This document shows, one piece after another, positions 1 through 12,900 of a stretch of 64,000 nucleotides of DNA. A program made the translations under genes and the position numbers. The stretch lies in NCBI GenBank assembly GCA_014904845.1, contig MU119225.1, positions 356,719 to 420,718 of the forward strand. Reading direction: 5' to 3'. This DNA comes from Acephala macrosclerotiorum (Eukaryota > Ascomycota > Leotiomycetes > Helotiales > Mollisiaceae). The notes beneath the pieces were generated by a model that searched no databases, had not been told where the DNA came from, and saw only the letters and a program-made list of their open reading frames with translations. Numbering within the stretch: position 1 is the first letter of the stretch; every line of letters starts with the position of its first letter.

Positions 1-1138
1 TTGAGCAATGTCAACCTTTAGTAGCTGGGATTTGCAATTTGACCTTTTTTAAGCCCGCAATATATCTTAAACATGCTTCCATTTCAACATCCGAAAAGGA
101 AAAGATGGCGTTCTGCAGGATGAAGTTAAAGTCTCTCTTCCCAGCTTGCGCATAAATCTTCGAGCTCGCACCAAAAGCATATCTGCGTCTGCGTCTGAGT
201 CTAGTTCCGAGTCTAAGCCCGGCCTACCACCCAGCATGAGTCGCGGCATAGCATCTGTCTCTTGTGTAATCGAGCTTGCATTCTGATACTCCGATGATTC
301 GAGATTGGTGGATAGCATATTGCTATACTTGAGTTTGTAACTCGACCGGGAGTTTTGGGAAAGAATGAAAAATTGTAGAGCCATCTCCAAAAATGTAGTA
401 CGTTATCCAAGATTGCGGAAGATCGAAAGAGAAAGACCGCAAATTAAGTGAAGGGTCGAGAGTTGCGCAGGAAGCTAGCTGAAGGGTTCAACTCCATAAG
501 TGAAGAAATTAAGTCTGTAAATGGGCTAAGGGGAAGGGTGCCTAACTCGGGCCGTAGCTTACCGACAAATATAAAACTTGGGCGGAATTTGAGAAACTAG
601 CCGCTTGCGAGGAAGGCGCCTACTCATTTAGCTTCCGTGTTACTAACTCCAAAAAATCTGAAGAAGGATGAAGAGCCTCGCTACCTGAGACTGTTTGAAA
701 AATTTCCAAGACTTGACGAGCTGGTATGTTCCGTCGCGGGAACGGACTTGCCGTAGCCAATAGCGGAAGATGAAGAGGTAATTCAATGAAGGAACATGAC
801 ATCTGGAAATTTTCGTTGCCAGGATCATACATAGCCAGAATATTCCTAGGTCCACTCGGCTTGGCTTTCTTCCGCTCTATAGATCTATGATGGTGGGCTT
901 CGTTCTCCTTTCCTCCCCCCTCCCCCCCCCTCTCCTCTTCCACGAATTCTCCACCGTTTTATCTTTCATCCATTGCCTAGATCTCTTCAATGGAGATTGC
1001 GTTCGGTCGCAAGGCTTTCTATCCCGTCATGCTCGTCCCAGGTCGAAGTTGGGTTAATGGAGAAGTGGAGAGCTTGGTACAGAAAGTCACCCACCTGGCC
1101 AATGGATGTTGGCTCCGCGATCCAGTCTTCTCGAAATT
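1..1138. other. Left flank, no supported gene
   Basis: Several short open frames exist on both strands (for example 67-390 and 620-943 on the minus strand), but none shows a recognisable domain, signal peptide or convincing exon structure. A G-rich/C-rich low-complexity run lies at about 915-940. I see nothing else that can be supported here. Confidence 0.5.
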
Positions 1139-1969
1139 TCATCTCAACTCGTGCCTAGCCTCTCCAGCAAGCATCTCATACGTAGCATCAGACGACAACT
1201 CCTGCGGTTTCGGCGCCTCATGATACTGCTTCACCGGTGTCTGCTGTGCATAATTCGCCTGTCCGTACTGTCCATTCTGATATCCTTTCGTTTCCTCCGC
1301 CCCATAATTTGCAGTACTCTTAGCCTTCCTCCTCCTCAAAAGCCAGAACCCGGCCATCGCCGCGATCAAAATCACGCCAAGCGCAACACCAATACCAACG
1401 CCAGCCTTTGCCCCTGCGCTCAATCCACTGCTTGAACTAGAACCAGAACTAGGCGTAGAGCTTGGCGTGCCGTCTGAAGATGCTGAACCGGTTTCCGAAG
1501 CATTTGTTGGAGCTGAATCGGGTAGGGATATTGTTGATGGGGTCGCGCGTGCGGTCGCCAGAACGTTGAGGGAGGGACTGTTGGCGCCGTAGCCATAAGA
1601 TGTATTTGGTCGGAGGTCAAAATAACAGCTTGAGATGTTGGGCCACTGAAGTTGGACGAGCTCGGAACCGTTGAATGGCGCGACATTTTCGCGGAGTTCT
1701 GATGATGTGTTAGATAGCATAAGGTTTACAGCTAGGTGTCTGATGAAGCTGGAGGACATGCCAGTGACTAAGTTGTTGTCCGATGAGTTCCTGCAGAACG
1801 TATAGAGAAGTGGGACGTTAAAATTCGAGGTATACGTGACATTTATAGTATCATCATGGCTGACTGTGAGACCATCTGTAGGGAAAAGGAATGTGGCTCC
1901 ATGGTAATCAGTAGCGAACGATAGATAACCGAGATCCCGTGCCAAATCCCATCCCTGCCAAAATCCCAT
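1139..1969 (-). CDS. Ser/Thr-rich single-pass membrane protein, 5' end missing
   Basis: The frame encodes about 276 residues. The outer part contains a conserved-looking segment beginning ATFLFPTDGL and several N-x-S/T glycosylation sites, followed by a Ser-rich stalk, one hydrophobic membrane segment (around GVGIGVALGVILIAAMAGFW), a basic stop-transfer LLRRRKAK and a cytoplasmic tail rich in Gln and Tyr. This is the layout of the fungal Mid2-like/wall-sensor-type proteins, although I cannot assign an orthologue. A signal peptide is expected before ATFLFP and is not seen. The first in-frame Met lies exactly at the edge of the AT-rich block, so the 5' exon is probably lost, mutated or hidden by an intron. 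The function is unknown; a surface or wall-associated role is inference from architecture. Confidence 0.65.
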   Translation of the reverse strand: MGFWQGWDLARDLGYLSFATDYHGATFLFPTDGLTVSHDDTINVTYTSNFNVPLLYTFCRNSSDNNLVTGMSSSFIRHLAVNLMLSNTSSELRENVAPFNGSELVQLQWPNISSCYFDLRPNTSYGYGANSPSLNVLATARATPSTISLPDSAPTNASETGSASSDGTPSSTPSSGSSSSSGLSAGAKAGVGIGVALGVILIAAMAGFWLLRRRKAKSTANYGAEETKGYQNGQYGQANYAQQTPVKQYHEAPKPQELSSDATYEMLAGEARHELR

Positions 1970-3197
1970 CTTTATTTAAATAATAAAACTTAAACATCTT
2001 AACCAATTGTTAATAAAATTGTTTGAAACTTGAAACCTGAAATAAACATATTTAAATTCTTCATAATATATTACATTATTTTTATTACATAAATATTTAA
2101 ACTATATATAATATAATTATTATAATATAAATTATTGATTTTATATAATAAGTGAAAGTAAAAATAAAAATACAAATATATATAAACTAAAATATACATT
2201 TTATTAAACAAAACCTTTTTTAACTAATTATTTAAAGTTTTTAATTAACGTTTTTATTATAATATATATAAAATTTAAATAAAAATTCTAAAAATTATAT
2301 TTTTAGAATTTATTATATATTAAATTAATTTTTAATATATATAGCAATTAGATACTTATATAGCTTTTATAAATATAATAATAATTAAAATGTATATATT
2401 ATATAACTATATATAATATATATAATATATTTAATATATTATATTAAATTAATAAATAAATATTTTATTCGTCGAAATATTAATAATATATTATTAAAAA
2501 TTTCGTATTATATATATTAAAGATTTGTAATAATAAATTATTTTTAAATATTTTTAAATATTAATTGATTTTAAAGATTTTAAAAATTCAATTTTATTTA
2601 TATATAAAATATAAAGAAATTTTTTTTACGTATTAAAAAAAATATAATATAAAATTTGATTTAATTTAAAATTTTCAATTAAATAATTTTAATAATTTTG
2701 TTCAATAATTTTGAAAATATATAAATTATTTAAAAAACTATATAATTTTATATATAATTATTTAATAATTATTTAAATAAAATATTAAAAATATATAAAA
2801 ATTATTATATAATAATATTAACGCTTAGAATTCTTTTTTATATATAATATAATATAATAATATAAAAACGTTATATATATATTTGTATTATTTTAATAAA
2901 ATTTAAAAATTTAAAAATTTAAATTATAATATTTTATTTAATTTAAATATAAACAAATATATATTTAATTTAAATAATAATAAAATACTTAAAAAATTAT
3001 ATAAAGTTTATATTATTTTTATTTATATTTATTTGTATTATATATTATTTATTAAATACAATATTAATATTTAAATTTAAAATTTATTATATTTTAATTC
3101 TATTATTAATTATTTTGTAATTAATTATTAAAAGTTTTACGTAAAATAAAATAAAATTTCAAATAGAATTTCGATTAAAAAAAAAAGTAATATATTA
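1970..3197. other. AT-rich DNA outside the outer LTR element
   Basis: Extremely AT-rich sequence starts abruptly after the last codon of the flanking gene and continues up to the outer LTR. Unlike the DNA from 3198 on, it has few CpG and is dominated by TA and AT runs, so it is probably a different or older repeat. A perfect 10-bp-arm palindrome lies at 2285-2309. No gene is visible. Confidence 0.6.
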
Positions 3198-3523
3198 TAA
3201 CGAGTCAATTGGTAAACGTATCGTCGATTAAAAGTATATAATAAAAACTAAAAAATTCGAACGAAATTATTACTAATTACTAATTAAATTATTAAATTAA
3301 TTTATTTAAATTAAATACGAAACTTTTATTTACTAAAAAAATCTATTATTTATATAAAATTTTTACGTTTATTAGAATTTTTATTTATAGAGTTTTTAAT
3401 TAATTTAAAGTTCTATAATCCAGGGTTTTATTACGTAATATAAATCTCGTAATTTATTTATCGAGTTTTATTCGTTTAATTTATTTTATAGTTTTTATTA
3501 GTTTTTATATAATTCGTAATACA
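3198..3523 (-). repeat. Left LTR of outer element
   Basis: This is the heavily mutated copy of the 326-bp repeat. Compared with the right copy, most non-CpG C are T and most non-CpG G are A, while CpG sites survive. It starts TAACG (TG to TA is the expected change) and ends ACA. A start two bases earlier (TATAACG) is possible but gives a worse target duplication. Confidence 0.8.
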
Positions 3524-6128
3524 ATTTTTTTTTTAGTTTAATATCGTTTTAACGTTTATTTTTATTAAAAATAAAAATAAAATTTTTAATTTTTTTTTTA
3601 ATATTTATATAAAACGTAAAAAAAATTAATACTCGTTTTATATATCGAAAAAATTAATTAATTTGCGACGTTTTATTTTTATTATTATAAATAGTTTTAT
3701 TGATATTTTTTAAATAAAAACGAATTTTTTCGTTATTTCGAATATATTTATATTAAACGTTCGTATAATTTTTTAAATTTTTATAAATTTATTATATATA
3801 AAACTATTTATTAATTATTTTATCGTTTTCGTAAAATTTTTATAAATTTTATTTTTAAATTATTTTATATTTTTAAATTTATTTAATTAAATTTTTTTAC
3901 TTTTTAATTTTTTATTTTTAAATTCGATTTTTTTATATTTATTAATTTTAATTTTTTTTTTTAAATAATTTTAAATTTTAATAATAAAACGTTATTAATT
4001 TTATTTAAACAATTAAAAAAAATTTTAATTTTTAAATATTTTTCGATTATAAATACTTTTTTTATTTAATTAAATATTTAACGCTATTTTTAATAAATTA
4101 ATAATTTAATATTTTTTTTACGTTATATTTTTCGTTTAAATTTAAAAAATTTATTTTTATTATTAAAGTTTATAATATTTTTAATAGTATTACTTCGAAT
4201 AAAAATATATAAAATATCGAGTATATATTTATATTATTAAATAATTCGAATTCGTAATTAATTAATTTTTAAATATTTTTAATTTTTTATAATTTAATTT
4301 ATTTAATAATTTTTTCGTTTTAATATTTCGACGAATTAAATAAATATTTTTTTTTTAAATATAAATTTTATATTATTATATTTATTATAATATATAATTA
4401 ATTTAATAATTATAAATTATATTTTTTTTTTAAATTTTTCTCGTAGTAATTTAAATTTATTAATTTAAATTTTAATTTCGTATATTGTAAATTTATTTTT
4501 ATATAATTTATAATATATTTTAAATTTATAATTATAATTCGTAAAAAAAAAAACAATATTTTCGTACTTTTTATTATTATATTATTATATGCGAATTATA
4601 TTATAAATAAAAAATCGTTAAAAACTTTTTTTTATTTTAAATAATACTATTAAAATAATTTAAAATTTCAATATAAAAAACTTATTTCGATTCGAAATAA
4701 TTTTATTTAATATTTTGTAATTTATTATTATTATTATTCGTAAAAACGTATACGTAAAGTTTTTTATTATATATATTTCGTAAATTTATTTGTAATAATT
4801 AAAATAATATTATATTCGATATTATTAATTAGTTTTTTCGAGAATAATAATTTTATTATAAAATTTTACGTAATAAACTTTTATATTTTAAAAAGTGTAT
4901 AAAATATTTTTAGTTATTTGTATAATACTCGTCGCGAGATTTTATTTCGTATATAAATATCGTAAGTATTTATTATTTTTGTAATTTTTTTTTTAAAATT
5001 TTAAAATATAAATTTTTTTTAATATTTTATTCGTTGTTTTTATAATTTTTTAATATTTATAAACTAATAATTCGTATTATTTTTATTAAAATATAAAGCT
5101 TTTTATTAAATCGTAAAAATTTTTCGTTTATTATAAACGATTTTAACGTTTTAATTAAAAATATTTTTATTATAATATTTTTTAATACGTTTTTTTAGTA
5201 TTTCGTTTATTATTTTTAAAATTATCGTTATAATCGTTTTATTAAATATAAACTTTTTATCGTATTTTTTTAATATTATTTTTAATTATATTTTATTTTT
5301 TTATTTAATACGTTTATTTTTTTATTTTTTATTTTTTTAATATAAAATTTTTTAAAATTAAATATTATTAATATTTTTATTTATTGTATTTATTATCGAT
5401 TAAATTTTTTTTATCGTTATAAAAAATATTAAATTTTTATAATTTATAAATATTTTTATTTGATATTTCAATTTTTTTAAATAAATTTTTTAAATTTTAA
5501 ATAGTTTTTTATTATATATTTCATAGTTTAATTTTATTAATAATAATTTTTTTAAATAATATATCGTTAATTATTATTTCGTATATTTATTCGATTAATT
5601 AAATATTATTTTAATAATAAAAACGATATTTTTGTAAAAATATTTTTAAATTAATCGAATATCGATTAATATTTTTAATTTTATTCGAATTTTTTTTTTA
5701 TTAATTTTATAAAAAACGTTATTATTTTTAAATAATTTTTTATAATTTTTCGATAAATATTTATAAAATTTTTTTATTTAAATATTAATAATACTTTTTA
5801 AAAATTTATAAATTTTTTTAAATAAAAATTATATATTTAAAAAATATAATTTTTTTTTAATTTTAATTTTAATTTTATAATTTTTAACGTTTTTAATATT
5901 TTCGTAATATTTTTAATATATTATTTTTTATTTTTTATTTTTTTTAAATCGAATTATATAAATATTTTAATTTTTTATAATTTATTTTGTAAATTGTTTA
6001 TTAATAATAATATATATTTATTTTTAATCGTTAAATCGTTAAATTTTTTAAAATTAATATATATTTATTTTGTATCGTTTATTTTAAACGCGAATAATAT
6101 TAAATTTTTATCGATATATTTTTTAAAT

Positions 6129-6351
6129 TATCGAAATAAATATTATATAATATTTACGTACGATTCGAAATCGTATATAATTAGTATTATTTTATTTTTA
6201 TTTTCGAAATAAAGTTTTTATATTTCGAATTTCACTTTTTAAATAGTTTGAATTAATTAAAATTAATACGTATATTAAAATCTAAAAAAAGTTTTATATA
6301 CGTTTAAATTATTTTATTAATAAATTCGATATTTTTAATATAATATTAATA
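6129..6351 (+). repeat. Left LTR of middle element
   Basis: It matches 18506-18728 base for base in register, differing mostly by C/T and G/A. It includes a short palindrome around CGATTCGAAATCG. Confidence 0.78.
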
Positions 6352-9300
6352 TTAATTAATAAAAATTTATTAAAAAAAACGAAATATAATAAATTAAAAA
6401 TATTAATAAATTAATTATAAAAAGTACAAAAAAATTTCGATCGAATATTATTAAATATTATCGAATTATAAAAAGATTTTACTATTTATTTTTATAAAAA
6501 CGAAATTAAAATATTTAATTATTTTTCGAAAATTTAAAAAAATTAATTATAAAAAAATTCGAATTTTTAAATAATTAATTTAAATTTACATTTATTACGT
6601 AAAATAATATTATTTTACGAAAAACTCGATTAAATAATTAATTAAATTACTATATTTATTATTTAATTTTAAATATCGTATTAAATCGATATTATTTTTT
6701 ATTTTTTATTTTAATTATATTTATATTTATTAATCTCGAATTAATCGATCGAATAAAATATTAATATTATATTACGATTATACGAAGTTTTTATAAATTA
6801 CTATCGAAAAAAACGCTTTATAAAAGCGATTATTATAAGTATTTAATTAAATTTTATCGAAAATATTGATTCGTTTTTATATTCGTTTTTATATACGTTT
6901 TTATATTTACTCTATTTATTTTTATTATTTATTCTTATTAAAACGTTTAAATTACTTATAAAACTATTTATAAAATTAATTATTTTTTATTTTTCGAAAT
7001 AATATTTAAAAAAAAAAATTTATTAATCAATACAAAAAATAAAAATTTAAATAAAATAAAATAATAATCGATATATTTATTATATTTAATATTAAATACT
7101 ATAAATAAAACGAATATACAAATTATATTATATAAAAATACTTTAAAAATAATTTCGAAAAATAAACGAAAAATACGTTTTTTAAAATAATATTAATTTT
7201 TATTCGAAAATTACAAAATATTTTACGCGAATAAAAAATATAATTATCGAAAAACGAAAAACGAATTATAAAAATACTCGAAAAAATTATTACAAACGAT
7301 AAAAAATACTATAAATAAATTAAAAAAAAATAATAAATTAATTAATAAATAAAAAAAAAATTTATATTTATTTTTAATAAAATTCGAATAATATTTAAAA
7401 TAAAATTAATCGAAATAATATTATTTTTTAAAATAATTTATTTTTATAATTATAATATTTTTAAATTTTAAACATTGTAAATATTTAATTTTATAAAACT
7501 CGAACTTTAAATATATAATATTTTAATATATAATTTTTAAATATTTAATTTTTAAATCGATAATTTTATTAATTAATATATTAATAAAATAATTTATAAA
7601 ATTAAAAAAATATAAATTTTAATTAAAACGTTCGATTAAACGAAAATTTTTAATTTTTATAAAATATATTAATAAAATCGTTTACGAATTTAATAAAAAT
7701 ATATATTAATAATAATAAAAAATATAATAAAAAATTATTCGATATTTTTAATATTAAATTATAAATTTTTTACGATTATTATTTTAAAATTAAATTATTA
7801 AAAGATTAATATAATAAAGTATTTTTTATTATATTTAAAAATCGTACGAATTTATTTTATTATAATAAAATCACGAGAAGAAATTATAATTTTATAATAA
7901 TAATAAATAAAATTCGAATATATTTTAAAACGAATAAAAATCGATAATTATATATATTTTTATAAAAAGAAATTATATTATTACGAATTATTACTATTAA
8001 TTAATCGAAAATTAAATTAAAGTATTTTTAATTATTTTTCAATTAATTTTAATAAATTTAATATAATTTTTAAAATTAGATTATTAACGCTTATAAAAAT
8101 ATCGAAAAATGTAATTTTATATTTTATAAATTTATAAATACGTTCGAAAGTATTTATATTAAATTACAATTTATAATTGATATTATAATACGTTTATAAA
8201 AAGCGTAATAATATAATAATAATTTCGATTATAATTTTTAAAAAAATAAAAAAAAATTATAATAAAATCGATTAAATATACGAAAAACGTAATAAAAAAC
8301 GTAAATATAAATTAATTTCGATTTTTCGATTTTTTTAATTCGATAAAAAAAAATAAAAAACTATTTCAAAATAATAATAATTATTAAAGAAAATTTTATT
8401 AAAAAAAGTATTATATTTATAATAAATTAAATTATTAATTAATAAAATATATAATAAAAAAATAATAATAAATATATTTTAAATTTTAATAATACGTTTA
8501 ATATATTATCGATCGCGATATTATAACGATTTATTATTAAAAAAATTTCGTTAAATACGAAAATATAAAAAGTTTTTCGAAAAACGATAAAATCGAAAAA
8601 ATCGATTAATTATTAATAAATATAAAAATAAAAAATGAAAATGAAATTTATTTTATTAAATTTAAAAAAATTAATAATATTTAAATAATAATTATTTTAA
8701 ACGATTAATTTATTTATTATATTATTATAAAAAAAATATATTTAATTTATTATTATAATAATTTAATAAAAATTTAATATTTATATTCGAAAATTATTAT
8801 TTATTTAAAACGTTTTAAAAAATTATATTAAATAATAAAATTATAAAAATATTAATTATCGATTAATTATAATTTCAAGCGTTATAAAAAATCGATAATA
8901 GAATTTAATTAAACGTATTAACGATTAATATTTATAAAATTCGATTTAATAAAAAAATTATATTATCGTAAAAAATAATTTAAATTAATACGTTTTTAAA
9001 TATTATAATATTTTACGTTATTTTAATAAATATATTATTTTTATTTTATATTTAAAATATAAATAAAATAAAAATAAAATTTAATAATTTTAAAAACGTT
9101 TTAATTTAAAAAAAATAAAATTATTTTAATCGTACGAAAATAAAACTATTTATAAATATTATTATATTAATAAAAAAAAGTTTAATTTAAAATTATTTTA
9201 TTAAAATCGAATTATAATAATTATATTGACAATTTAATTATTTATTAATATAATATTTATTAAAAAAATTTTAACGTGTAAATTACGATATAAATATTAA

Positions 9301-9748
9301 ATATATAATAAATTATTTAAAAAATTTAAATTTATTTTATAAAACGATTATAAATTTAATTATTTTATTATTATTAATATTTTATATTTAAACGAAAAAC
9401 TAATTTTATAAATAATAAATTTAATAATAATATTTTAAATAATTAAATTTTTAAAAAATATATTTATAAAAATAATATAAAATATTTTTCGAATATATTA
9501 AATCGATATATATTAAAAATTATTAAATTATTTTATTTACGATATAAAAAAAAAATTTTCGTTTATAAAGTTTTAATAATATATAAAAATAATAATAATT
9601 GAAATTAAAATTTTTTTTATTGAAATTTATAATAATATGAAAAAAATAAAAAAATATTATATTTTATTACGACGAGTTTATAAAATTATTCGAAACGAAT
9701 TTATTAATAAATAAATTAATAAAAAACTAATTTTATAAATAGTAATTA

Positions 9749-9956
9749 TATTAATATTACTAGAGATACTTATTATTAATAATAAATCAAAAACGAAATA
9801 AATAAATAAATTAAATAATTCGTTGATTAATTGTAAATTGTAAATCTAATAAATACGCAAAAATTGAAAAATATAATTTCAATTCTAACGCAAACAACGC
9901 TAATTTCAATCTAATCTAATATCGCACGTGACTACTAAACTAATATTGTATTTATA
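9749..9956 (-). repeat. Left LTR of inner element
   Basis: It is more mutated than its partner. It keeps GCACGTGAC near its right end. Confidence 0.85.
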
Positions 9957-12900
9957 CTAATAATTTTTTTTTTGTAATAAGAATTAATTTAATTCAATCA
10001 TTTAAAAAAGTTTTTTTTTTTTTTTTTTATTGTAATTCGTTAATACGTAAAACTCGCTAATATTTTAATGCAAAAATCATGTGATTAAACTTTGAAAACA
10101 ACGCTAGTAAATTAGTACTGTTCTCGAAGTTCGTCGAAAATTATAAGCGTCGAGATTAAAATAATTCTCTTTTTCTTGGTCTTATAAATCAAGTAATTAC
10201 AAGATTCGAAATATAACGCAAAAAATTTTTATTTTTTTATTTTTTTTCTCAATGAGTATTCTTTTTAACTCTCTATACTATTCTTATTATTTTCTTCTTT
10301 TTTAACTCATTTTTTCATTCGAATCTTAAAATGATTCGTATTTAAAAACTTTTTCAAAGTCTTATTAAATATTGATTTTATTATAATATTTATTGAATTA
10401 TTTTAATCGTTGATCTATTGAATTTCTTACAACTTTTTACGCTTATACGATTAACAAAAGATTATAATATCGATTATAAAACGCTTTTTTTTAATCGTTT
10501 TCAATTTAATTAAATACTCGTATAACGAATATAAATTTATACAAACGATTATTAAGATTTTAAAAAAATCGAATTATTGAATAATTATATTAATAGTAAA
10601 TTCGATTACAATTATTATATCGATTTTTTTATTATACTATATATCTCAAAAATTAAAATACTTTTAGTAACGCGTTTATTTTTAATAGAATTATAATAAA
10701 TAAAAAAAAATTTAATTTCAAATTTTTTATCGTTCAATTAATATTCATTTATTAAAATAATTTTATATTTAATTTGAAAATTAAAATTTTTATTATTTAC
10801 AATTAAATTATTAATAAAAACGAAAAATTTGATTATAAATAAATTAAAAATAATATATTTAAATTCTCGATTTAAATTCTTAATTTATTATTTTAATTTT
10901 TTATTTAATGTAATAATTTTTTTTTTATTGAATTTTAATATTGAATAATAATAAATAAATTGAAAATTGTTTTAAATTGATAAATTGTAATAATATAAAT
11001 TTTTTCAATTTATTATTTTTAATATTTAATTTAAAAATTAAATAATTTAATATTTATTAATTTAATTTTTTTATTTTAGTTTTTTTGTTGTAATTAAATT
11101 GTATTTTCGAATTAAATTCGTTTTTCTCGAGAATAAAATTTTTTTCTTTTATTAATATAAACGTATCGTCGGTTTATATTTTAATAATATTGAAAAAAAT
11201 TTTAATAATTATAATTAAAAAATAAAAATCGTATATCGACGTAATTATAAACAATTTCTTTTTATAATATTTATAATACGTAATTTATTAGTGTATTTTT
11301 ATTTTCGCAATTCTATATAAAAATTTTAAAATAATTATAATCGTATTTAATAAATATAAATAATAAATTTTTTTCGATAAACGTATTAATATAAATCGTT
11401 AAAAATTTATTATAAATTGAATATAAATTTGAATAATATTACGAAATTATATTTTAATTTTTTTGTTTAAAAATTGGATTAAAAAAAATATTAAAACGAT
11501 AATTAATTATTGATTAATTTTTTGAATTATCGAAAATTATATAAGAATTTTTTTTTTTTTTTTCGTTATTATATCTTTAAATTACTAATCTCGATTTCTC
11601 GTAAAAAGTATCGATAATTTTTTTTTTAATTTCATTAATTAATCTCGAATTAAAAATTCAAATTTTAATATATTTAATAAAATCGTATTAAATAAAATTA
11701 AAAAAAATTTTATAATTAAATTATTGATTTTTTTTTTTTAAAATATTTCGAATAATTGTTTAAAAATTGTAATTATATTTTTTTTTCGTAGTTTTAATAA
11801 TAATTTTATATCGTTTTTTTTTATTTGTTATAAAAATTATAAAAATTTTAATTTTTTCGATAATAATAATAAAAAATTGATTATTGAAATCTTTGTAATT
11901 TTTTTCGTCGTTTTTAGTAAAATTATAATATTTATTTTATTTAAATTTTTTATTGTATACGTTTTTATTTTATAATTCTTTTAAATATTTTCAATTACAT
12001 TTTTTGATTAATTTTTCGTTTATTTTATTTGATTAAAAAAATAAAAATAAAAAATTTTAATTAAAAAATAATAAAAAATTTTTGAGATTTTTTTGATTAT
12101 TTTTTTAATCGTTAATTCGATTATAAATTTTTGATATTTTTTTTTTATATAATAAAATTTAATAATTATTAAATGAAAATTAATCAATTTATAAAATATA
12201 TTGATTATATATATTTTTTTATTAATTATTAGTAATTTGTATAGTTTTTTTTATTTGCTTTTTTTACGTTAAACGCGTATTTTAAATAGAATTGATAAAT
12301 CTAATATAAACTTTGTATTTGAATCGTTTTTTATTAAAAGCGCGTTATTAATTTAATATTGAATATATAAACAATATATTTTTTTAATAATTGATAGTAA
12401 TAATACGTTATTATTAATCATTTTAAAGTATACTTTAAAAATTAATAATATAAATATAATATCGTTTAATTTTATTAAATTATTAATAATTTTAATTATT
12501 ATTTGTAAGATTATATTTTTATCGATTTATTTTTCGATTAATTCGTTATAAATAATCTCGTAAATTCGACGTAATAAAATATAATATTTTTTTATTTTTT
12601 TTATATTATTATAAGTTTCGATAAATATTTTTTTGATTTTAATCGCTATTATTTTAACGTGTTACTAAAATTCTATGAATAAAAAATTCTTTTCAATATT
12701 ATAAACGATATAATTCGATAATTTTTAATATATATTAATTTAATATATACGTAATATATTTTATATTATTTTCGCAAATATATTTTTTATAAATTTAATA
12801 ATTTAAAATACTATAAACGAATTTATTATTTATAAAATTAGTTTTTTATTTAAATATAAAACGTCGATAATAATCGAGTAATTAAATTTATAATTATTTT

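Noticed and set aside
620..943. Minus-strand frame of 107 codons beginning with a Glu/Gly-rich run
   Set aside because: Its start is a low-complexity C/G tract and the rest shows no recognisable feature.
5994..6212. Open frame of 72 codons in AT-rich DNA
   Set aside because: It overlaps the border of the middle LTR, consists almost only of Ile, Leu, Phe, Asn, Lys and Tyr codons, and is a composition artefact.
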